Of a stretch of DNA of 16,068 nucleotides, positions 7,684 to 13,740 are shown piece by piece. Origin of the DNA: Bacteroidales bacterium (GTDB taxonomy: Bacteria > Bacteroidota > Bacteroidia > Bacteroidales > WCHB1-69). Position 1 is the stretch's first letter. Each line of letters starts with the position of its first letter. The translations under genes and the position numbers were made by a program. Location: positions 1 to 16,068 of the forward strand of contig DUOL01000076.1 of assembly GCA_012838875.1 (NCBI GenBank). Direction: 5' to 3'. Under the pieces are notes generated by a model that saw only the letters and a list, made by a program, of their open reading frames with translations, did not search any database and was not told where the DNA came from.

Positions 7684-7875
7684 TGGCTGCGTGAGGGCGC
7701 AGGTGGAAAGCCCGCAAAGCCGTTAGCCGCTGGGGACGCTGCGGCAAAAAAGCGACTTTAGAAGCTCTTTTTGCCGCATTGCGACCCCACGGCTAACGGC
7801 TGCGGACTTGTAACCGAAGACCGACCCGTGAGCGTTAGCGAACGGGGCACGCCCTAATTAAAAATAAAATTATTA
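7684..7875 (+). repeat. GC-rich structured repeat, copy 2 (most complete)
   Basis: This is the only copy seen end to end. The left part contains AGGGCG (7694-7699), which can pair with CGCCCT (7850-7855) at the right end. Hairpin A pairs 7719-7729 with 7790-7800 (11 bp perfect), TGGGG with CCCCA (7731-7735/7785-7789), CGC with GCG, and 7740-7750 with 7768-7778 (11 bp perfect). It then has AGC/GCT with C7767 bulged and an apical GACTTTAGAA. The invariant TGCGGACTTG follows at 7801-7810. Hairpin C is CCCGT (7825-7829)/ACGGG (7842-7846), around tandem G·A mismatches and GC-GTTA-GC. The AT tail (7855-7873) matches copy 1. The stem sequences differ from copy 1 on both arms together, while the loop is identical. 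Confidence 0.9.
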
Positions 7876-7915
7876 TTTCCCTGATTTTTGATATCGTCAT
7901 TTATATACTTTTATG

Positions 7916-7923
7916 TATATTTG
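7916..7923 (+). promoter_or_regulatory. -7 element for DUF6913-dapA
   Basis: TATATTTG matches TAnnTTTG exactly and is followed by CAC. The expected start of transcription is near 7930. A TTTG at 7887-7890 is 25 nt upstream, longer than the usual -33/-7 spacing. The element lies inside the longest reading frame, which argues for a translation start downstream of it. Confidence 0.6.
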
Positions 7924-7956
7924 CACTTTCAAAAAGCTAAAATAAGATTAAAACTT

Positions 7957-8502
7957 GTGTTGAATTTTATCAAATCATTATTTTTACGCAGATTCATTTC
8001 CAAGAGTTCGATTGTCAGAGAGCATGTTCTTACGTCACTTACGGACGCAAAAGATGTTGGTCTTCTATGTGAAATTACTGATGAACAGTCGTATCAAGAG
8101 ATAATGTCGCTATTTTTAAAACTTCCGAGAAGAGGTAGAACTTATTGGTTAATGGGTTACGTAAATGATAAGGCGGTGCCTTTTTACTGCATTCAACAAC
8201 TTACTGCCGATTTTATTTGCAATAAAGAGTTTAATTGGTACGGGAAACCTCTAAAAATTCAAATTTTCGACTTTATTTCTAAAGAGTTTGATATGCTTAT
8301 CGACTTCACTAACAGAGAGTTACCTGCGGTTCAAAGTATATTATCTCTTTCTCATGCCAAATTTATTGTTGGCGCAAATAAAAAAAATGACCAATTTTAT
8401 GATTTATTAATTGATAGCGAGGAGATTTTTTCTCCTTTCTCGTTACTTCAACAAATTCATGATTATACTCTAAAATTAACAGGACAACATGATAAAAGAT
8501 AA
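7957..8502 (+). CDS. DUF6913-like conserved Bacteroidota protein
   Basis: The product is about 181 aa, cytosolic, with no signal peptide. The frame is open back to 7888, but the promoter at 7916-7923 lies within that extension. The likely start is therefore GTG 7957 or TTG 7960, giving an N-terminus FIKSLFLRRF. There is no in-frame ATG until far inside the protein. Features include a basic N-terminus, GLLCEITDEQSYQEI, then YWLMGYVND, a NWYGKP segment, and FDMLIDF followed by FIVGA. These resemble the Bacteroidota-restricted family DUF6913, whose function is unknown. The 3' end overlaps dapA by 14 nt, so the two are translationally linked, but a role in lysine or cell-wall precursor synthesis is only a contextual guess. 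Confidence 0.7.
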   Translation: MLNFIKSLFLRRFISKSSIVREHVLTSLTDAKDVGLLCEITDEQSYQEIMSLFLKLPRRGRTYWLMGYVNDKAVPFYCIQQLTADFICNKEFNWYGKPLKIQIFDFISKEFDMLIDFTNRELPAVQSILSLSHAKFIVGANKKNDQFYDLLIDSEEIFSPFSLLQQIHDYTLKLTGQHDKR

Positions 8503-9379
8503 ATTAACAGGCTTAGGTGTGGCTGTTGTTACACCATTTTATGAAAACGGAGAAGTCAATCATGAGCATTTAGCGTCATTAGTGAAAGATATTGTTTCTA
8601 ATGGTGTTGACTATGTCGTTGGGCTTGGAACGACCAGTGAATCCCCTACTCTTTCGGAGACCGAAAAAGTTGAGATTATGCAAACGATTGTTGAAGCTGT
8701 TTCGGGACAAGTTCCGGTTTTAATGGGACTTGGTGGACCTTCAACCGATGCAATTATAAGTAAATTAAAAAAGTTTCATTTTCGTGGCATTGACGCTTTT
8801 TTATCGGTAACTCCGTATTATAATCGTCCATCACAAAAGGGTTTGTACCAACATTACAAAGAGATTTCCTATTATTCACCTCTCCCGATTGTGATATACA
8901 ACATTCAATCGCGAACGGCTTGCAATCTTGAAGTCGAAACTACACTGAGTTTAGCCGAAGAGTGCAAAAATATTATTGCTATTAAGGAAGCGTCCGGGAA
9001 TATGAACCAGATAATGCGAATTATTAATCACAAGCCTGACAGTTTTGCTGTTATTTCAGGTGACGATGCTATAACATTGCCACTTATTGCAGCCGGAGCA
9101 GATGGAGTTATATCTGTGATTGCTAATGCTTTACCAAAAGAAATGGCAGATTTAGTTCATCTTTGCTTGGAAAATAATTTTCCTGACGCACTTAAGTTGC
9201 ATTTACGTATGCTTGATTTAATACAAGCATGTTTTAGGGAAGGAAATCCTGCCGGAATAAAAACTTTATTGTCTATACAGAAAAAGATAGATAATTTTTT
9301 ACGACTTCCGCTAACACCGGCTTCTGAAGAGTTACAAGCATGCATTGAGAAATTATACTTTAATTTTAAAAATATATAA
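8489..9379 (+). CDS. dapA: 4-hydroxy-tetrahydrodipicolinate synthase
   Basis: This 296-aa TIM-barrel enzyme condenses pyruvate with aspartate semialdehyde, the first committed step to meso-diaminopimelate and lysine. Visible active-site features are the pyruvate-binding GTTSE (47-51), TPYYNRP with Tyr111 at 108-114, the catalytic Tyr137 in IVIYN, Arg142 in the following SRT, and the Schiff-base Lys166 in IAIKEASGN. The GDD-(x)n-GADGVISV block follows near 191-210. Length and motifs are typical. The ATG overlaps the end of the DUF6913-like gene by 14 nt. An AGGA (8481-8484) sits just before it, giving one of the few Shine-Dalgarno-like sequences here and consistent with coupled translation. 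N-acetylneuraminate lyase is the main alternative in this superfamily, but the DapA-type motifs favour DapA. Confidence 0.94.
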   Translation: MIKDKLTGLGVAVVTPFYENGEVNHEHLASLVKDIVSNGVDYVVGLGTTSESPTLSETEKVEIMQTIVEAVSGQVPVLMGLGGPSTDAIISKLKKFHFRGIDAFLSVTPYYNRPSQKGLYQHYKEISYYSPLPIVIYNIQSRTACNLEVETTLSLAEECKNIIAIKEASGNMNQIMRIINHKPDSFAVISGDDAITLPLIAAGADGVISVIANALPKEMADLVHLCLENNFPDALKLHLRMLDLIQACFREGNPAGIKTLLSIQKKIDNFLRLPLTPASEELQACIEKLYFNFKNI

Positions 9380-9433
9380 GTTTAAGTTATTTTGACATAT
9401 CTTATATTCCCATATTATTAATATTATTAAGAA

Positions 9434-11293
9434 ATGAGACATTTTTTATTACCGATTCTCTTAATTTTTTTACATTTCTCCCTTTTTTCACAAGATTTGA
9501 ATAGAGAATTGTTAAAGAATGAAGAAAAACCCGAAGTTTATTTAGATTTAACCCTCTATTCACAAGAAGATATTCAGCAATTGTCTATGCTGTTTTCTAT
9601 TGACGACTTACGCTATGAAGCCTTGTCAGAATCATATAATGTAAGAATTTGGCTTGCCAAAAAAGATTATCAGCATTTTTTAGATTTAAACATTCCGTTT
9701 ACGTATAGCGAAAATAATGGAGAAAAGGCGGTTGCGATGGCTTACTCTTATGAAGAGATGTTAGGTTGGAATAAATATCCCACTTACTCAACTTATTTAG
9801 CTATGATGGACAGTTTTCAGAAGAAATATCCTACATTGTGTAAAATAGACACTATTTTAGCGGCGACACCCCGTAATCATGCGATTTTAGCAGCTCATAT
9901 TTCAACATCTTTACATACTCCGACAAACAAACCTGAGTTTTTGTACTCCTCAACTATGCACGGTGATGAAGTTACGGGCTATTATTGCATGCTGCGATTG
10001 ATTCACTATTTACTTTCTAATTACGATAGCGATGAAGAGGTTAGACAAATTGTCAATAATGTAAATTTATGGATTTGTCCCCTTGAAAATCCTGACGGTA
10101 CTTATTATTCCGGCAATAATACAATTGGTAGCTCTCCGACTTCCACTCGTTCTAATTCCAATGGTGTGGATTTGAACAGAGTTTATCCTAATCCGTTAGT
10201 TGCTCCTTCGCAATTAGAGCCGGAGGTGAGTGCCATGGTTCAATTTTTTGCACAGCATCATTTTGTTATCTCTGCCAATTTTCATGGTGGAGCTGAGTTG
10301 GCTAATTATCCATGGGATTCGTGGACAAGTCGACAAAGGAAACATTCCGATGAGGCTTGGTGGAGATACGTTGCTCGTAATTATGCGGACACATGCCAAC
10401 GGTACGGAGGGTCGTACTATTTTGACGATATGAATGATGGAATAACGAATGGAGGAGATTGGTATGTTATTTACGGTTCTCGTCAAGATTATCTTAATTA
10501 CTATGAGCATTGCCGTGAAATTACATTAGAAATTTCGAGTTCTAAAACGCCTTCGGCTTCAACCTTACCCAGTTATTGGAATGCGAACAGGAGGGCAATG
10601 CTTAATTATATTAAAGAGGCACTTTACGGTTTCCGAGGAATTGTTTTTAATGCTTACACTCAACAGCCCATTCATGCCGAAATATTTATCAATCAACATG
10701 ATAGTGTTTTTTCGCAAGTCTACTCACATCTTCCGATTGGTAATTATCATCGTCCTATCAAAGCAGGGACTTATTCCGTAACTTTTTCTGCTGAAGGGTA
10801 TTGTCCGCGAACATTTACTATCACCACGCGGGACAAGCAGGTTGTACTATTTCATGTTGCCTTAACACCTTGCGATGAAGACGGCAATGTTCTTCCTGAT
10901 ACGACCCATTCCACTCCTAATGACGACTTGATAAGTTATTGGGAAGATGATTCTTTTCATTCTGTTGATTATGCGGACGGGGAAACTCCTATTGACGGAC
11001 AAGTTGACGCAACGCATTATGCAACCGGAGTTCAGACGAATGATTTGGCAAATTTGATTAAAATATATCCCAATCCCACTTCAGAAACCGCTGTTATTTA
11101 TCTAAAATCAATTAGTCTTGATTCTAAAATAAGGTATCAATGTTACGATTTGTACGGGAAATTACTTTTTGAAAATTATCTCACCTCGGATAAAACTTTA
11201 TTACCACTATCTGCTTATCCTGCAGGCTTATATCTCATCAAACTTTACAAAGACAACTCCCCTATCGTCAATCTTAAATTAATTAAAAACTGA
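9434..11293 (+). CDS. Secreted M14 zinc carboxypeptidase with T9SS sorting domain
   Basis: This 619-aa protein has a signal peptide (1-20), a pro-region about 21-105, an M14 peptidase domain about 110-395, a transthyretin-like (carboxypeptidase regulatory) domain about 400-478, an acidic linker, and a type A T9SS sorting domain about 541-619 (IYPNPTSE, YDLYGKLL, PAGLYLIKL). Zinc ligands are His176 and Glu179 (HGDE) and His284 (NFHGG). DLNR (246-249) supplies the substrate-carboxylate binding Asn-Arg pair, and Glu366 (ITLEIS) is the catalytic Glu. The HGDE/NFHGG motifs plus the regulatory domain match the CPE/CPD-like subfamily. The architecture recalls P. gingivalis CPG70, a surface carboxypeptidase that trims C-terminal Lys/Arg. 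Basic-residue specificity here is inference. It starts 54 nt after dapA with no clear promoter in between. Confidence 0.93.
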   Translation: MRHFLLPILLIFLHFSLFSQDLNRELLKNEEKPEVYLDLTLYSQEDIQQLSMLFSIDDLRYEALSESYNVRIWLAKKDYQHFLDLNIPFTYSENNGEKAVAMAYSYEEMLGWNKYPTYSTYLAMMDSFQKKYPTLCKIDTILAATPRNHAILAAHISTSLHTPTNKPEFLYSSTMHGDEVTGYYCMLRLIHYLLSNYDSDEEVRQIVNNVNLWICPLENPDGTYYSGNNTIGSSPTSTRSNSNGVDLNRVYPNPLVAPSQLEPEVSAMVQFFAQHHFVISANFHGGAELANYPWDSWTSRQRKHSDEAWWRYVARNYADTCQRYGGSYYFDDMNDGITNGGDWYVIYGSRQDYLNYYEHCREITLEISSSKTPSASTLPSYWNANRRAMLNYIKEALYGFRGIVFNAYTQQPIHAEIFINQHDSVFSQVYSHLPIGNYHRPIKAGTYSVTFSAEGYCPRTFTITTRDKQVVLFHVALTPCDEDGNVLPDTTHSTPNDDLISYWEDDSFHSVDYADGETPIDGQVDATHYATGVQTNDLANLIKIYPNPTSETAVIYLKSISLDSKIRYQCYDLYGKLLFENYLTSDKTLLPLSAYPAGLYLIKLYKDNSPIVNLKLIKN

Positions 11294-13676
11294 AATTCCA
11301 ACTAATTGTCGGTAGTATTGGGAATAGGCTCATTTGGTATGCTTTGGATTGCATATCAAATTGTGAAAAATCTTGGCTAACATTGCTTTTGGTTTCAAAA
11401 AAGACAAAAAACGGATTTTGTCTATTATAGACATTATATACCGATAAGTTAAAACTGGATTCAAATTTTTTGGTTTTAACAAAAGTCCAATTTAAGGATA
11501 AATCGAGGCGATGATACGGGGGCAAGCGAAACGCATTTCTTTCGCTGTATTCAACCATCAAATTACCGGCAAAAAAGTAATATCCAATGGGAATTGTCAT
11601 GGTATTTCCAGATGCGTAGACCCAAACCGCCGAAGCCATCAGTTTATTTCTTATTATTTCATAGCTTAAATTAATAGCTAAATCGTGTCTTCTATCATAT
11701 TTAGCATAAAAGACTTTCCCGAAATTCAGGTCTTCAAATTTTCTTTTGGTTGTTGCCAAGGTATAGGCAATAAATCCAGTAAATCTTCCTTTTTTCTTCT
11801 CAATAAAAAACTCCACTCCGTACGACCACCCTTTACCAAAAGTATACATTTGATCAGGATTTACTCTTGTATACATAAAATCCAAGCCGTCTTTATACTC
11901 TATTAGATTTTTCATATCCTTGTAGTAAAAATCGATGTACGATTCAAACATATTATTATAAAAATTACGAAATAGTCCTAACGTAACTTGCGTTCCGACT
12001 TGCGGTTTTATTATATCGTTTGAGGGCATCCAAACATCGGTAGGGAGAGAAATTGTTGCTAAGGAAACTTGATGTATATATTGATAATTAAGTGTAAATG
12101 AGGACTTTATAGACGTATTACTATCTATAAGAAAACGCACAGCCAGACGAGGTTCTACATGATTAAATTGTTTTACTCGTTTGCCGGCTTTGTACTCAAT
12201 GCTATCGACAATATTATTATAACTATCTAGGATATAGCGAGTAAATGGGCCTATGTGTTCAAAATGGGTATAACGCAAACCGACATTAAGTTTCAGCCAT
12301 TTTATAATATCATATTCATCATTAGCGTAAAGTGCTAAGTCGTACGCATAATAGGGTTTGGATTTAGGGAGAGAAATTTGTGATAGCTCACCCGTTTCAA
12401 CTTTATAGTTATTTGGGAAAAAGGTATGAAAAAGATGGTGCATTCCGAATGTAAGAGAATGATTCTTAACAGGTCTATAAGATAAATCACTTCTCAAACT
12501 GTAATCTCTTATTCCTGACAAAATATTAAACTCATAAATATCCATTCCCATTTTAGTACTAAAATCATAATTGCTAAAATTAAAAGATGTATTAAGGTTT
12601 AAATTGGGTTTTATGGCATAATTCCATTTTGCGGAGGCTACGGCATTGCCCCAAGCCAATTTTACAAATGTTGACCCTGAAAAAGATTTAAAGCCATAAA
12701 CGTCATTACCGTAGTAAGAGCTAAAATAGAGTCTATGTTTAGCGTTAATGACGATATCTAATTTAGCATTAAGGTCGTAAAAGTAAAAATCAGTACCTTT
12801 AAGCGGCGAACCTTTCTTGAGGAACGGTTGGATAAGAAAATCGATATAGGTTCGGCGACCGGAAAGAGAGAATGAGCATTTTTCTTTTTTAATAGGACCT
12901 TGCACTGTCAATCGGGAAAAGATTAGACCGATGCCGCCGTCAACTTTAAAATGTTTCATATTTCCTTCTTGCTGAACAACATCAATGATAGAGGCTAATC
13001 GTCCACCATAATAGGCGGGCATTCCCGATTTTACAACATCTACCGACTTTACGGCATCAGGATTGAAAACGGAGAAAAAGCCAAAAAGATGTCCCGGACT
13101 ATAAATTGTAGCGTCATCAAGTAAAATAAGATTTTGATCGGCAGTACCACCGCGAACATAAAACCCACTATTTCCTTCGCCTCCGGACATAACACCCGGT
13201 AGCAATTGAATAGCCTTCAGAATATCTACTTCTCCGAACAGGGCCGGCAGAGATTTAATAGTTCCAATTTCCATCTCCATTTTCCCCACATCAATACTAG
13301 AAATGCGACTCTCGCTACGTTGGGTAGTAACCACAACCTCGTCAGCTAAAATAGCTTTAGGGATTAATTGAATAGTATATTTTTCATTTTTCTTATGAAA
13401 AATAATTTTTTCATACTCCTCATAGCCAAACATATAAACTCTTATTTTGTAATATCCTACGTCGAGTGAAAGGGAAAAACTTCCGGAAGTAGAACTGACA
13501 ACGATAGTTGGTTCTTTTAGGTTATTTGTATCTTGAAATGAGATGTACGCACCCGTTAATTTTTCGGCGGTGTGAGCGTCAATGATATTACCTGATATGG
13601 AATATTGTTGAGCAAAGCTCCATAAAGAGCAAAGATTGAGGAAGATAAAGAAAAAAAAGTGAGAGAAGTTGTTCAT
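11283..13676 (-). CDS. TonB-dependent outer-membrane receptor with carboxypeptidase-like regulatory domain
   Basis: The product is 797 aa from ATG 13676. An upstream in-frame TTG at 13691 would add five residues and overlap the promoter region. Signal peptide 1-23 ends in FAQ. A carboxypeptidase-regulatory-like beta-sandwich follows (about 25-103), then a linker with ADEVVVTTQ (111-119), a plug domain about 125-235 (ILKAIQLLPGV, GFYVRGG, NLILLDD, YYGGRLASI), and a 22-strand-type barrel to the C-terminus. The last residue is Phe (TISWNFSF), the usual outer-membrane insertion signal. No SusD-like lipoprotein gene is next to it, so a SusCD glycan pair is not supported and the ligand cannot be named. 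Its 3' end overlaps the M14 carboxypeptidase gene by 11 bp, tail to tail. It is divergent from the nuclease gene. Confidence 0.92.
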   Translation of the reverse strand: MNNFSHFFFFIFLNLCSLWSFAQQYSISGNIIDAHTAEKLTGAYISFQDTNNLKEPTIVVSSTSGSFSLSLDVGYYKIRVYMFGYEEYEKIIFHKKNEKYTIQLIPKAILADEVVVTTQRSESRISSIDVGKMEMEIGTIKSLPALFGEVDILKAIQLLPGVMSGGEGNSGFYVRGGTADQNLILLDDATIYSPGHLFGFFSVFNPDAVKSVDVVKSGMPAYYGGRLASIIDVVQQEGNMKHFKVDGGIGLIFSRLTVQGPIKKEKCSFSLSGRRTYIDFLIQPFLKKGSPLKGTDFYFYDLNAKLDIVINAKHRLYFSSYYGNDVYGFKSFSGSTFVKLAWGNAVASAKWNYAIKPNLNLNTSFNFSNYDFSTKMGMDIYEFNILSGIRDYSLRSDLSYRPVKNHSLTFGMHHLFHTFFPNNYKVETGELSQISLPKSKPYYAYDLALYANDEYDIIKWLKLNVGLRYTHFEHIGPFTRYILDSYNNIVDSIEYKAGKRVKQFNHVEPRLAVRFLIDSNTSIKSSFTLNYQYIHQVSLATISLPTDVWMPSNDIIKPQVGTQVTLGLFRNFYNNMFESYIDFYYKDMKNLIEYKDGLDFMYTRVNPDQMYTFGKGWSYGVEFFIEKKKGRFTGFIAYTLATTKRKFEDLNFGKVFYAKYDRRHDLAINLSYEIIRNKLMASAVWVYASGNTMTIPIGYYFFAGNLMVEYSERNAFRLPPYHRLDLSLNWTFVKTKKFESSFNLSVYNVYNRQNPFFVFFETKSNVSQDFSQFDMQSKAYQMSLFPILPTISWNFSF

Positions 13677-13696
13677 TATTTTCTTGTACAATCGTG

Positions 13697-13704
13697 CAAA
13701 GATA
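13697..13704 (-). promoter_or_regulatory. -7 element of the receptor gene
   Basis: On the minus strand this reads TATCTTTG, an exact TAnnTTTG match, followed by CACG. It predicts a start of transcription near 13690 and a leader of only about 15 nt. No clear -33 TTTG is visible. With the opposite element at 13718-13725 it forms a perfect inverted repeat. Confidence 0.62.
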
Positions 13705-13717
13705 AATTATTTTTTTC

Positions 13718-13725
13718 TATCTTTG
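13718..13725 (+). promoter_or_regulatory. -7 element of the nuclease gene
   Basis: TATCTTTG is an exact TAnnTTTG match followed by CC. It predicts a start of transcription near 13732, about 9 nt before the ATG, so the message would be nearly leaderless. No -33 TTTG is seen at standard spacing. Confidence 0.62.
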
Positions 13726-13740
13726 CCTTTTAAATTAAAA

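Larger units (their letters stand above)
7498..7956. other. Gene-free stretch between S8 protease and DUF6913 gene
   Basis: No protein-coding gene is supported here. From left to right it holds a small palindrome GGACA-AAA-TGTCC (7551-7563), a possible terminator (7586-7658), repeat copy 2 (7684-7875), and a -7 promoter element (7916-7923) for the downstream genes. Confidence 0.7.

Noticed and set aside
7719..7800. Simple transcription terminator
   Set aside because: The T-run is inside the hairpin, paired with an A-run, not downstream of it. The conserved extra blocks on the right are not explained by termination.
7684..7875. Integron attC site or CRISPR repeat
   Set aside because: The copies are single, kilobases apart and in mixed orientation, with no spacers. 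The conserved ends do not match attC core motifs and no integrase or cas gene is present.
7888..7956. N-terminal extension of the DUF6913-like gene from TTG 7888
   Set aside because: The extension contains an exact -7 promoter box and encodes an aromatic-rich stretch not typical of the family, so it is unlikely to be translated.
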